In this document: piece by piece, positions 1 to 9,781 of the stretch | Numbering within the stretch: the first letter of the stretch is position 1 | How the letters are laid out: every line of letters begins with the position of its first letter | Assembly (NCBI GenBank): GCA_933822405.4 | Contig: CAKOGP040002036.1 | Coordinates: 126,636 to 190,635, forward strand | Reading direction: 5' to 3' | Length of the DNA: 64,000 nucleotides | DNA from: Cylindrotheca closterium | Lineage: Eukaryota > Bacillariophyta > Bacillariophyceae > Bacillariales > Bacillariaceae | Notes under the pieces: model-generated | Seen by the model: the letters and a program-made list of their open reading frames with translations, nothing else | Told to the model about the DNA's origin: nothing | Databases searched by the model: none | Program-made: the position numbers and the translations under genes

Positions 1-1602
1 GCACGAACCACGATCATGGTCAAGGATCAAGCCGATTCTAGACAAAAACAGATTCAAGGAATGAAGATGCAATGGGAGAATCCGGCACGAAGACCTTATT
101 ATGACAATAATAATAATAATGATCCACGGGGTCCGCAACAACAGCCACCGTATAATGGTGGATACTACGATGGACGGGATAGTGGAAGTACTGGAAATAC
201 GGCTGGCGATTGGTGGGGCGAAGCTGGTGGAAAGAGCATGTTCATGAGCAACCAACCAAGACAACCAACTCCAGAAGATTGGAAACGAGCCGAACAAGGA
301 GGAGGAGGAGGAAGTTATCGTGGTGGTGTTGGCGGACCACAGCAGCAGCAAGGCAATATTCCAGGATATCCAGGACCAGGAGGAGCAAACATTGATCCGA
401 GAGTAGTAGGAGGACTAGGAGGAGGACGAGGATACCAACCAAATGACCGAGGAGGATTTGGTCCACCACCACCACCTGAATATGATATGTATCAACCGTC
501 CAATCAATGGAATCCAAATCAAGCCATGAATCGAGGCCCCTCCAATAATAGTTTTGGTGGACCAGGAAGCCGAGGTCCGGCCACGAATAGTTTTGGCACA
601 AATAGTTTTGGAGTACAACCGCCACCACCACCAATGAATAACAATCTAGGAGGACCAGGCCTAGGAGGGGTCAACAGCTTCCAGCAACAACAGCAGCAGC
701 AGCCACCAATGAATCCCCGTCCAACCACCGCACCGTCCAATTCGCGAGATGCCGATTGGTTTGAAAAGGCAGGCGAAACAATCTATGATAGTAGCAATGG
801 ATGGTGGAACAAGGAAAAAAGAGAAGGAAACAAGGTGGTTCGTGATTATGAAAAGACCTATGTTGATAATACCAACAAGCAACCACCACTACAACAACAG
901 GGGGATACCACTTGGTCCATGGGCCCAAAAGGAAGAGTGGATGACACCAGAGGAGCAGGTCGAGTTGGAGGAGGCTATGCTGATAGCAGTGGTGGTGCCA
1001 CTCGTGGTCCATCTTCCTATGGCACGGCACGAGGATACGACAATCCCACTCCTGGCATCCAGAATCCACAACGATTTGAAAATCCCAATCGATACGACAA
1101 TAATGTGTACAAGGGACAGCCGCCGCAACAACCCGGTCAATATGGTGGTGGTGGTGGGGGTGGTCCTCCCAATATGCAACAAGGATATTCCAGCTACGGT
1201 GGTGGTCAAGCTCCAGCAGATGGAGGAGCATGGAGAGGCGATGACAATGCCCGAAAGAATTTTTCCAATGAATGGCAGCGCAATGATTTATTGGGTCGGA
1301 GTCGAGAAAAGTACCTACAAGGGCAAATGGGGAATCAACAACCTCCACCTCCACCAGGTTTTGGTGGTGGTGGTGGACCATATGATCCATATGGTCCACC
1401 ACCGCCTCCTGGAATGATGGGGGATCCCTACTATCCACAAGGACAAGGAGATTATCGAAATGATCCTCGCATGATGGGAGGCCAGCAACAACAACAACAG
1501 CAGCAGCAGGGACGACAAAACTACGACGGGCGGGGCAATCCAAGCGCTGGTAGTAGCTATTATGGGAATGCGGACAGTCAGACATGGTGGGACGACAAAT
1601 AA
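1..1602 (+). CDS. Gly/Pro/Gln-rich disordered protein, 5' partial
   Basis: The frame is open to the left edge of the window, so the true start may lie outside; the first in-window Met is at 16. The rest is 528 residues ending at 1602. The composition is strongly biased: runs of Gln, Pro and Gly, poly-Asn near the start, and almost no stretch long enough for a globular fold. Short aromatic/acidic islands recur: GDWWGEAGGKS (about residue 65), DADWFEKAGETIYDSSNGWW (about 245), WRGDDNARKNFSNEWQRNDL (about 410) and a C-terminal SQTWWDDK. No signal peptide, transmembrane segment or catalytic motif is visible. Regular low-complexity composition could fit a scaffold or condensate protein, but this is inference. 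The long antisense frames over it (671-1621) are composition shadows. Confidence 0.7.
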   Translation, partial: ARTTIMVKDQADSRQKQIQGMKMQWENPARRPYYDNNNNNDPRGPQQQPPYNGGYYDGRDSGSTGNTAGDWWGEAGGKSMFMSNQPRQPTPEDWKRAEQGGGGGSYRGGVGGPQQQQGNIPGYPGPGGANIDPRVVGGLGGGRGYQPNDRGGFGPPPPPEYDMYQPSNQWNPNQAMNRGPSNNSFGGPGSRGPATNSFGTNSFGVQPPPPPMNNNLGGPGLGGVNSFQQQQQQQPPMNPRPTTAPSNSRDADWFEKAGETIYDSSNGWWNKEKREGNKVVRDYEKTYVDNTNKQPPLQQQGDTTWSMGPKGRVDDTRGAGRVGGGYADSSGGATRGPSSYGTARGYDNPTPGIQNPQRFENPNRYDNNVYKGQPPQQPGQYGGGGGGGPPNMQQGYSSYGGGQAPADGGAWRGDDNARKNFSNEWQRNDLLGRSREKYLQGQMGNQQPPPPPGFGGGGGPYDPYGPPPPPGMMGDPYYPQGQGDYRNDPRMMGGQQQQQQQQQGRQNYDGRGNPSAGSSYYGNADSQTWWDDK

Positions 1603-2195
1603 AGAACCGCAACAACCACAAGGTACAAGGTATTAGGTATTAGGTCGTGTCCAATCGTGTCCAATACGATCAACAAGCTACATACTACTACTACTACTAC
1701 TACCACCCTTTCCAGCATGTGCTGATATGATGTGATGATGAGCGACCGAGGTGATGTAGAATAATATTATATATATAATGTAATCAATCCATTTTGTGAA
1801 ACTTCGGCTTCTATTTTTGGATTAATTGATGATTGATTTGTTACTACCTATGGCGTTGCAGCTGGGACAGTGTATGTTGTAAACAACAGTATGTTTCAAT
1901 TCAGATCTTAGTTCTTCTGTTGAAAAATGTTACAGAAGGCTCGGACAGCATAAACAAACCCGGTTGTGCGCCACATCCAGATCGTCATTGACATGCAATT
2001 TGACAGCTTGTGCCACGCTCGAGGCGAAGTTCGAACAAGCTTCGCACAAACTTCGCCTCTTTACGGTGAAAATGTACTAGAGGTTGCCGTACGAATGACA
2101 GGAAGATACGCTTCAAAGAGCGAGGATACCTTCAACGGGCAAATCCTACCCTCTGTTCTCACAATTTGTCAAATACAAAGAGTATCAAGTCAAAC
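1603..2195. other. Intergenic, Lhcf promoter region
   Basis: No gene seen. It holds a short ACT microsatellite around 1680-1703, an AT-rich stretch near 1765-1780, and an 11-bp inverted repeat at 2021-2059 about 140 bp before the Lhcf start. Homology with the inverted Lhcf copy begins only at 2158, so most of this promoter is not shared with that copy. Confidence 0.6.
2021..2059. promoter_or_regulatory. Inverted repeat in Lhcf upstream region
   Basis: GAGGCGAAGTT at 2021-2031 is the perfect reverse complement of AACTTCGCCTC at 2049-2059. The 17-base loop itself contains CGAA and TTCG. A hairpin or a dimeric protein site is possible. Position 137-175 bp before the ATG is the only support for a regulatory role. 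Confidence 0.35.
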
Positions 2196-2856
2196 ATGAA
2201 GACCGCCGTCCTTGCCACCCTTATCGCTGCAGCCTCTGCCTTCGCCCCTGTCCAACAGGGAGCCAAGACCACCTCCTTGAACGCTTTCGAGGATGCTCTT
2301 GGTGCCCAACCACCACTTGGATTCTTCGATCCTCTTGGACTTGTTGAGGATGGTGACCAAGAGAAGTTCGACCGTCTTCGTTACGTCGAGATCAAGCACG
2401 GACGTATCTGTATGCTTGGTGTTGTCGGATACTTGGTCACCGCTGCCGGTATCCGTCTTCCAGGAGATATTGACTACTCTGGAACCTCGTTCGCCAGCAT
2501 CGCTTCCGGATGGGAGGGAACCACCCAGGTCCCTGTTGCCGGAGCCCTTCAAGTGTTCGCCTTCGTTGGCTTCCTTGAGTTGGCCGTCATGAAGGACATC
2601 ACCGGAGGAGAATTCCCAGGTGACTTCCGTAACGACGCCCTTGACTTCGGCTGGGACTCTTTCGATGAAGAGACCAAGCTTCAAAAGCGTGCTGTTGAGC
2701 TGAACCAAGGCCGTGCCGCCATGATGGGTCTTTTGGCTCTTATGGTCCATGACAAGCTCGGAAACGTGAGCGACTTCTTCCCCAACTAAGAGTTTTGTCT
2801 TAGCTGATTGCATGAAGATGTAATTTCTGATTTTGACTGACTCGTCTGAATAGATG
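2158..2856 (+). repeat. Inverted-duplicate arm 1 (Lhcf gene with UTRs)
   Basis: This segment matches the reverse complement of 4827-5529 nearly base for base, covering the last 38 bp of the 5' leader, the whole CDS and about 65 bp after the stop. The differences I found are one synonymous base in the CDS, single bases in the leader and 3' region, and a 4-bp indel (GACT repeat) in the 3' region. Homology stops abruptly at both ends. Confidence 0.85.
2196..2789 (+). CDS. Lhcf: Fucoxanthin-chlorophyll a/c light-harvesting protein, copy 1
   Basis: A 197-residue FCP of normal length. It binds fucoxanthin and chlorophylls a and c in the thylakoid membrane and feeds excitation to the photosystems. 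Residues 1-15 form a hydrophobic signal peptide, and ASAFAP at 13-18 with Phe at +1 is the diatom bipartite plastid-targeting motif. Membrane helix 1 contains EIKHGRICMLG, helix 2 lies around the GALQVFAFVGFLELAVMK stretch, and helix 3 contains ELNQGRAAMMG; the Glu, His and Arg residues are the family's chlorophyll ligands and salt-bridge partners. I chose the ATG at 2196 rather than 2166 because only this start begins with the signal peptide. There is no intron. The protein is identical to the copies at 4898 and 6873. Confidence 0.96.
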   Translation: MKTAVLATLIAAASAFAPVQQGAKTTSLNAFEDALGAQPPLGFFDPLGLVEDGDQEKFDRLRYVEIKHGRICMLGVVGYLVTAAGIRLPGDIDYSGTSFASIASGWEGTTQVPVAGALQVFAFVGFLELAVMKDITGGEFPGDFRNDALDFGWDSFDEETKLQKRAVELNQGRAAMMGLLALMVHDKLGNVSDFFPN

Positions 2857-3454
2857 CTACTGCTGCTGAGTAAATCCTTTGTACCATACTAATATAAAGT
2901 CGATTAATCTTGGCAAAAAAGCTTCATAGTACTGTCTTTTTAAGAGTTGTATTCAGTGACTTCATGGTTTAATAGGTGAGATGGTGTTTGAATGCGGTGA
3001 TTGCCTGCCTGATAAAACATCAAGAATCTCCTAATTTTCAGGGGCCACATGAGAATAATCTCCTAAACTTACCTGAGACGTTGCCTAAACTCTGATACAA
3101 AAGATTCACTCGATTTACTTCCCTCAATTTTTCTGTCCACTTTCATACGTATCGATATGGTAGGAGGTGAATTGGTTGATACTTCCTTTGCGGTTGATAA
3201 CTCCTCTCCATCATTGCTCCTTCATTGGTCGATACTTCCTTTAGGTACTTCCTTTTCTCTCCCATCTCCGACTCGTTTGACTTCTTTATCCCAAGCTTTG
3301 CAGATCGCTTGTTGGTACATTTTCTACGAGAAACCTACGGCAAAGATACGCGAAGATACACTTCAAAGACGATCTGTGATGTTCTTTCGCCTGCAAGATC
3401 GGGTGCTGAGCTGGGCCTTCGAAAACAACCATACTTTCCCATACCTCGATCACC
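2857..3454. other. Intergenic between two Lhcf genes
   Basis: No gene is supported. It ends in the leader of the intron-bearing Lhcf gene. The frame at 3157-3609 runs into that gene out of phase and shows no domain. Confidence 0.5.
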
Positions 3455-4159
3455 ATGAAGACCGCCGTCCTTGCCTCCCTTATCGCCGCCGCTTCGGCTT
3501 TCGCCCCTGCTCAACAAGGAGCCACCAAGACCTCCTTGAACAGCTTCGAGAACGCCCTTGGAGCCCAAGATCCTCTTGGATTCTTCGATCCTCTTGGCCT
3601 TGTCGCTGACGCCGACCAAGAAAAGTTCGACCGTCTTCGTTATGTTGAGATCAAGCACGGACGTATCTGTATGCTTGGAGTGCTTGGATACTTGACCAGT
3701 AAGTAGAAAACAGTCATCGTCAGTATTGATGGATTCATTCATTTCAGTGAAGCAATCAATGAACGAACCACTTTGCTAACATGACTCTTTTTCATTATGG
3801 CTGCAGCTGCCTCTGGTGTCCGTCTTCCAGGAACCATCGACTACGCCGGAACCAAGTTCTCTGACATCGCCACTGGATGGGAGGGAACCACCCAAGTTCC
3901 TGTTTCTGGAGCCCTCCAAATTTTCGCCTTTGTTGGCTTGTTGGAGTTGGCCGTCATGAAGGACGTCGTTGGAGGAGAATTCCCAGGTGACTTCCGCAAC
4001 AACTACATCGATTTCGGATGGGACTCTTTCGATGCCGAGACCAAGCTTCAAAAGCGTGCCATCGAATTGAACAATGGCCGTGCTGCCATGATGGGTCTTT
4101 TGGGACTTATGATCCACGACAAGCTCGGAAACGTCAGCGAATTGTTCCCAGGAAACTAA
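3455..4159 (+). CDS. Lhcf: Fucoxanthin-chlorophyll a/c light-harvesting protein with one intron
   Basis: Exons 3455-3698 and 3807-4159 give 198 residues. The intron 3699-3806 has GTAAGT at the donor and GCTGCAG at the acceptor, and splits codon 82 (ACC A|CT GCC) just after helix 1. Splicing restores GYLTTASGVRLPG, which aligns with GYLVTAAGIRLPG of the intronless paralogs. It starts with the same signal peptide and ASAFAP motif, has EIKHGRICMLG in helix 1 and ELNNGRAAMMG in helix 3. It differs from the 2196 copy throughout, so it is an older paralog. The 5' part alone looks like an 83-residue frame ending in the intron, and the 3' part like a separate 120-residue frame; neither is a gene on its own. 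Confidence 0.95.
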
Positions 4160-4826
4160 GTTGATTTCTTTCAGCATGTCACTTCTTGAGCTGCTGACAG
4201 CTCGAATCAAATAGCTAAGATAGACATTTCATGTTCATCGAATACCTGTCTTTTATTAATTCATCTATATTCTATGATAGGTTGTGAGCACGAAGGAATC
4301 TCGAATGACGACCTGAAGAGTTATCCCGAGAATGATCTCGATTGGGTCTCAATCTCTGTTGCTCTCTGTCTTTTCTAAATACTGAAGCCACTAAAATGCC
4401 TACGGGTTATAGATGCATTGATACTGAAAGGGAACTGCCGAGAAGGCAACATAACTAAACTTATAACCCACAGATTCAAACATCTGAATATGTAGCTCGC
4501 AAAGTGGTCCATCACCTGAAGCAAAACATTACAGGCATACAGTATGGGGCTGAGACACAAAGGCATATGCTCCAACCGCACTGTCTTGGCTGTTTTCTCT
4601 CTCCAAGACAGATTCAGAATTCAACCCTTTCCATCTATTTGCGCTTGACGCGCCACTGGTGGTTCACCGATTCAGACGTCGCCTGAAGACTGATTATAGA
4701 CTTTGTTCCAGACCCCAACGACGAATGCATAGTTCACCGACTCAGAAGTTACATAAAAATCAATGAAAGAACAATTTCCAGAGCTAAGGATTTTTAGTAT
4801 TAAGAATCTACGCAGCTAGCATCTAT
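4160..4826. other. Intergenic between convergent Lhcf genes
   Basis: It lies between the 3' ends of the plus-strand gene at 3455 and the minus-strand gene at 4898. I see no gene, RNA or clear terminator hairpin. Two short matching pieces, GTTCACCGATTCAGACG and GTTCACCGACTCAGAAG, occur at 4663 and 4732. Confidence 0.5.
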
Positions 4827-5529
4827 CATCTATTCAGACGAGTCAGTCAGTCAAAATCAGAAATTACATCTTCATGCAATCAGCTAAGACAAGACTCTTA
4901 GTTGGGGAAGAAGTCGCTCACGTTTCCGAGCTTGTCATGGACCATAAGAGCCAAAAGACCCATCATGGCGGCACGGCCTTGGTTCAGCTCAACAGCACGC
5001 TTTTGAAGCTTGGTCTCTTCATCGAAAGAGTCCCAGCCGAAGTCAAGGGCGTCGTTACGGAAGTCACCTGGGAATTCTCCTCCGGTGATGTCCTTCATGA
5101 CGGCCAACTCAAGGAAGCCAACGAAGGCGAACACTTGAAGGGCTCCGGCAACAGGGACCTGGGTGGTTCCCTCCCATCCGGAAGCGATGCTGGCGAACGA
5201 GGTTCCAGAGTAGTCAATATCTCCTGGAAGACGGATACCGGCAGCGGTGACCAAGTATCCGACAACACCAAGCATACAGATACGTCCGTGCTTGATCTCG
5301 ACGTAACGAAGACGGTCGAACTTCTCTTGGTCACCATCCTCAACAAGTCCAAGAGGATCGAAGAATCCAAGTGGTGGTTGGGCACCAAGAGCATCCTCGA
5401 ATGCGTTCAAGGAGGTGGTCTTGGCTCCCTGTTGGACAGGGGCGAAGGCAGAGGCTGCAGCGATAAGGGTGGCAAGGACGGCGGTCTTCATGTTTGACTT
5501 GATATTCTTTGTATTTGACAAATTGTGAG
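4827..5529 (-). repeat. Inverted-duplicate arm 2 (Lhcf gene with UTRs)
   Basis: Reverse-complement match of 2158-2856. The arms are about 2 kb apart and enclose the intron-bearing Lhcf gene. The 1975-bp tandem unit starts at 4867, inside this arm, so the inverted duplication came before the tandem one. Confidence 0.85.
4898..5491 (-). CDS. Lhcf: Fucoxanthin-chlorophyll a/c light-harvesting protein, copy 3
   Basis: 197 residues, identical in protein to the copy at 2196, with one silent base change. It has the signal peptide, ASAFAP cleavage motif and EIKHGR / ELNQGR helix motifs of an Lhcf antenna protein. The frame extends upstream to 5629, but the Met at 5491 is the start because the signal peptide begins there and the inverted copy has the same ATG with different upstream sequence. 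It lies in tandem unit 1; its promoter differs from that of the 2196 copy beyond 38 bp, so identical products may be under different control. Confidence 0.95.
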   Translation of the reverse strand: MKTAVLATLIAAASAFAPVQQGAKTTSLNAFEDALGAQPPLGFFDPLGLVEDGDQEKFDRLRYVEIKHGRICMLGVVGYLVTAAGIRLPGDIDYSGTSFASIASGWEGTTQVPVAGALQVFAFVGFLELAVMKDITGGEFPGDFRNDALDFGWDSFDEETKLQKRAVELNQGRAAMMGLLALMVHDKLGNVSDFFPN

Positions 5530-6841
5530 TGTTGGAGTGGACGACGTGAACTTTCCCGCACTTTGAACTTGCGAATTTCTCAACAGCTGCTCCTTTTTGA
5601 AGCATATCTTGCGATCTTGTCCACGTCAAGTCTCAGTACAAACTCAACGGTAAAAATATCTTTGACGCGTCCGATTAAAAAGCCGAACAAAATGAAAACC
5701 ACATCATTGATCGACACCAAAATTCGCTTCAGAAGTACCGGTATCTTCAAGACCATTAGAGACAGAAGGCTTGTTCTGTACTGGTACCAGATACCAATCG
5801 CAATCAGTGAAGAAGATACTCTCAACAAGAGGTATAAACTAATCACACGATACGCAGAAACTTCAGAGATGGAACTTACAAATGGCTTAGGATGAAAGCA
5901 ATCAAGATATACAGAGGGAGATAGTCCTACGCGACGAAAGCTGATCACAGGGGAATGGACTGTAGTGAACACCAACAAGACAAGGGTTCGTCAGAAACTA
6001 CCGCCGCTGGAATGCCTTCGATGGACATGGCATAGTGACCATGTCCTCATGACTTCTTCCGCCGAAAATGAGCGTGATGGTGGAATGTGGTATAGTTTAA
6101 GGTGCTCATGCCATATCATCTGATACTTCTTGTTAGTCCTGACATTGGTTTATCTCGCCACAAAATTCAAGGTTTACGAGCGATGGACAATGACTGAACT
6201 ATACTTGATCTACTGCAGGCGACCTCAAATTTAAGGAAACCCAGATTTCTGATTCTACCTCCAAGCTGCTTTCCTAGCTGATGCCTAGAAACGAGCTTGG
6301 CGATCACAATTTAGGAGCCTACTATAAATCAGGAGACGGCAGATACATTCTGGCAACAAGACGTGGGGAAATGCTGATTCATATGGAATGTAACATCAGA
6401 GCTCTAGACCGCTACATTATAAAAGGAACGCAATCCCACTGGAATGTACGAATGTCATTTCATCGACGACACGATCAAAGGTTGAACACTGACAATCGTC
6501 GCAGTATCGCAGAGACTTTGTAGGAATCACTAAAAATAGATAACAATAAGATTCTTCTATAGCTGAGCTCTTCATCTCTCATGCAATCAAGTAATTTCGC
6601 CCTGGCAGAAGCGACATCATGTAATTCTGCCTCATCACAAGTGAAACCTAAGGGTTCTTTTACGAGACCCCGCCACCTCACTACAACAAAGAAATAAAAA
6701 ATATTTGACGATGCATACCGGTAGAAGCATTCAGAATGTATGTGAAGATCAATCAACTTTATTATTACAAAAGGATTTACACTCAACTACACAGTAGGTT
6801 CCCTTCAGAAGAGAAGGAGAAGGAGTCAAATACAACAATCG
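5530..6841. other. Spacer of tandem unit 1
   Basis: No gene recognised; the same sequence recurs at 7505-8816. Frames such as 5509-5895 and the overlapping 5580-5978 on the other strand are perfectly conserved only because the whole unit is duplicated, so conservation is no evidence of coding. The first 60 bp include a degenerate HSE-like site at 5548-5565. Confidence 0.5.
5548..5565 (-). promoter_or_regulatory. HSE-like site in Lhcf promoter
   Basis: GAActTTCccGCActTTG: four alternating 5-bp units, two perfect (GAA, TTC) and two with one mismatch (GCA, TTG). It lies 57-74 bp before the Lhcf start. The same site is at 7523-7540 in unit 2. It matches the heat-shock-element pattern only partly. 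Confidence 0.25.
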
Positions 6842-8816
6842 CATCTTCATGCAATCAGCTAAGACAAGACTCTTAGTTGGGGAAGAAGTCGCTCACGTTT
6901 CCGAGCTTGTCATGGACCATAAGAGCCAAAAGACCCATCATGGCGGCACGGCCTTGGTTCAGCTCAACAGCACGCTTTTGAAGCTTGGTCTCTTCATCGA
7001 AAGAGTCCCAGCCGAAGTCAAGGGCGTCGTTACGGAAGTCACCTGGGAATTCTCCTCCGGTGATGTCCTTCATGACGGCCAACTCAAGGAAGCCAACGAA
7101 GGCGAACACTTGAAGGGCTCCGGCAACAGGGACCTGGGTGGTTCCCTCCCATCCGGAAGCGATGCTGGCGAACGAGGTTCCAGAGTAGTCAATATCTCCT
7201 GGAAGACGGATACCGGCAGCGGTGACCAAGTATCCGACAACACCAAGCATACAGATACGTCCGTGCTTGATCTCGACGTAACGAAGACGGTCGAACTTCT
7301 CTTGGTCACCATCCTCAACAAGTCCAAGAGGATCGAAGAATCCAAGTGGTGGTTGGGCACCAAGAGCATCCTCGAATGCGTTCAAGGAGGTGGTCTTGGC
7401 TCCCTGTTGGACAGGGGCGAAGGCAGAGGCTGCAGCGATAAGGGTGGCAAGGACGGCGGTCTTCATGTTTGACTTGATATTCTTTGTATTTGACAAATTG
7501 TGAGTGTTGGAGTGGACGACGTGAACTTTCCCGCACTTTGAACTTGCGAATTTCTCAACAGCTGCTCCTTTTTGAAGCATATCTTGCGATCTTGTCCACG
7601 TCAAGTCTCAGTACAAACTCAACGGTAAAAATATCTTTGACGCGTCCGATTAAAAAGCCGAACAAAATGAAAACCACATCATTGATCGACACCAAAATTC
7701 GCTTCAGAAGTACCGGTATCTTCAAGACCATTAGAGACAGAAGGCTTGTTCTGTACTGGTACCAGATACCAATCGCAATCAGTGAAGAAGATACTCTCAA
7801 CAAGAGGTATAAACTAATCACACGATACGCAGAAACTTCAGAGATGGAACTTACAAATGGCTTAGGATGAAAGCAATCAAGATATACAGAGGGAGATAGT
7901 CCTACGCGACGAAAGCTGATCACAGGGGAATGGACTGTAGTGAACACCAACAAGACAAGGGTTCGTCAGAAACTACCGCCGCTGGAATGCCTTCGATGGA
8001 CATGGCATAGTGACCATGTCCTCATGACTTCTTCCGCCGAAAATGAGCGTGATGGTGGAATGTGGTATAGTTTAAGGTGCTCATGCCATATCATCTGATA
8101 CTTCTTGTTAGTCCTGACATTGGTTTATCTCGCCACAAAATTCAAGGTTTACGAGCGATGGACAATGACTGAACTATACTTGATCTACTGCAGGCGACCT
8201 CAAATTTAAGGAAACCCAGATTTCTGATTCTACCTCCAAGCTGCTTTCCTAGCTGATGCCTAGAAACGAGCTTGGCGATCACAATTTAGGAGCCTACTAT
8301 AAATCAGGAGACGGCAGATACATTCTGGCAACAAGACGTGGGGAAATGCTGATTCATATGGAATGTAACATCAGAGCTCTAGACCGCTACATTATAAAAG
8401 GAACGCAATCCCACTGGAATGTACGAATGTCATTTCATCGACGACACGATCAAAGGTTGAACACTGACAATCGTCGCAGTATCGCAGAGACTTTGTAGGA
8501 ATCACTAAAAATAGATAACAATAAGATTCTTCTATAGCTGAGCTCTTCATCTCTCATGCAATCAAGTAATTTCGCCCTGGCAGAAGCGACATCATGTAAT
8601 TCTGCCTCATCACAAGTGAAACCTAAGGGTTCTTTTACGAGACCCCGCCACCTCACTACAACAAAGAAATAAAAAATATTTGACGATGCATACCGGTAGA
8701 AGCATTCAGAATGTATGTGAAGATCAATCAACTTTATTATTACAAAAGGATTTACACTCAACTACACAGTAGGTTCCCTTCAGAAGAGAAGGAGAAGGAG
8801 TCAAATACAACAATCG
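6842..8816. repeat. 1975-bp tandem unit 2
   Basis: Second copy of the unit at 4867-6841, apparently identical. A third copy starts at 8817 and is cut by the gap at 8944. Complete identity means either very recent duplication or an assembly effect; the adjoining gap makes copy number uncertain. Confidence 0.9.
6873..7466 (-). CDS. Lhcf: Fucoxanthin-chlorophyll a/c light-harvesting protein, copy 4
   Basis: 197 residues, identical to the gene at 4898-5491 in both DNA and protein, as part of tandem unit 2. Same signal peptide, ASAFAP motif and chlorophyll-binding helices. Upstream sequence is also identical to unit 1, so the two genes should be expressed alike unless one is an assembly artefact. 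Confidence 0.93.
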   Translation of the reverse strand: MKTAVLATLIAAASAFAPVQQGAKTTSLNAFEDALGAQPPLGFFDPLGLVEDGDQEKFDRLRYVEIKHGRICMLGVVGYLVTAAGIRLPGDIDYSGTSFASIASGWEGTTQVPVAGALQVFAFVGFLELAVMKDITGGEFPGDFRNDALDFGWDSFDEETKLQKRAVELNQGRAAMMGLLALMVHDKLGNVSDFFPN

Positions 8817-8847
8817 CATCTTCATGCAATCAGCTAAGACAAGACTC

Positions 8848-8943
8848 TTAGTTGGGGAAGAAGTCGCTCACGTTTCCGAGCTTGTCATGGACCATAAGAG
8901 CCAAAAGACCCATCATGGCGGCACGGCCTTGGTTCAGCTCAAC
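8848..8943 (-). CDS. Lhcf: Lhcf copy 5, 3' end only (cut by gap)
   Basis: The last 31 codons and stop of another Lhcf copy in tandem unit 3, ending with helix 3 (ELNQGRAAMMG) and VSDFFPN. The remaining 5' part falls in the run of N. Sequence up to the gap is the same as the other two units. Confidence 0.85.
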   Translation of the reverse strand, partial: VELNQGRAAMMGLLALMVHDKLGNVSDFFPN

Positions 8944-9781
8944 NNNNNNNNNNNNNNNNNNNNNNNNNNNNNNNNNNNNNNNNNNNNNNNNNNNNNNNNN
9001 NNNNNNNNNNNNNNNNNNNNNNNNNNNNNNNNNNNNNNNNNNNNNNNNNNNNNNNNNNNNNNNNNNNNNNNNNNNNNNNNNNNNNNNNNNNNNNNNNNNN
9101 NNNNNNNNNNNNNNNNNNNNNNNNNNNNNNNNNNNNNNNNNNNNNNNNNNNNNNNNNNNNNNNNNNNNNNNNNNNNNNNNNNNNNNNNNNNNNNNNNNNN
9201 NNNNNNNNNNNNNNNNNNNNNNNNNNNNNNNNNNNNNNNNNNNNNNNNNNNNNNNNNNNNNNNNNNNNNNNNNNNNNNNNNNNNNNNNNNNNNNNNNNNN
9301 NNNNNNNNNNNNNNNNNNNNNNNNNNNNNNNNNNNNNNNNNNNNNNNNNNNNNNNNNNNNNNNNNNNNNNNNNNNNNNNNNNNNNNNNNNNNNNNNNNNN
9401 NNNNNNNNNNNNNNNNNNNNNNNNNNNNNNNNNNNNNNNNNNNNNNNNNNNNNNNNNNNNNNNNNNNNNNNNNNNNNNNNNNNNNNNNNNNNNNNNNNNN
9501 NNNNNNNNNNNNNNNNNNNNNNNNNNNNNNNNNNNNNNNNNNNNNNNNNNNNNNNNNNNNNNNNNNNNNNNNNNNNNNNNNNNNNNNNNNNNNNNNNNNN
9601 NNNNNNNNNNNNNNNNNNNNNNNNNNNNNNNNNNNNNNNNNNNNNNNNNNNNNNNNNNNNNNNNNNNNNNNNNNNNNNNNNNNNNNNNNNNNNNNNNNNN
9701 NNNNNNNNNNNNNNNNNNNNNNNNNNNNNNNNNNNNNNNNNNNNNNNNNNNNNNNNNNNNNNNNNNNNNNNNNNNNNNNNN
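8944..9781. other. Assembly gap (838 N)
   Basis: Run of unknown bases. It begins inside the third Lhcf tandem unit, as expected where an assembler fails on near-identical repeats. Any reading frame drawn through it is meaningless. Confidence 1.

Larger units (their letters stand above)
4867..6841. repeat. 1975-bp tandem unit 1
   Basis: The sequence from 4867 recurs at 6842 with no difference that I found across 1975 bp, and starts again at 8817. Each unit carries one Lhcf gene and about 1.35 kb of spacer. The breakpoint is visible: the bases before 4867 belong to the inverted arm, while those before 6842 and 8817 are the end of the unit itself. Confidence 0.9.

Noticed and set aside
671..1621. 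316-residue minus-strand frame over the Gly/Pro-rich gene
   Set aside because: It is an antisense shadow of repetitive codons; its His/Val/Leu runs mirror the sense-strand Gly/Pro/Gln codons.
2190..2813. 207-residue frame antisense to Lhcf (also at 4874, 6849)
   Set aside because: Strong codon bias of Lhcf leaves the opposite strand open; the sense frame has all family motifs.
5509..5978. Overlapping 128- and 132-residue frames in the tandem-unit spacer
   Set aside because: Conserved only because the whole 1975-bp unit is duplicated; no domain, and both strands are open.
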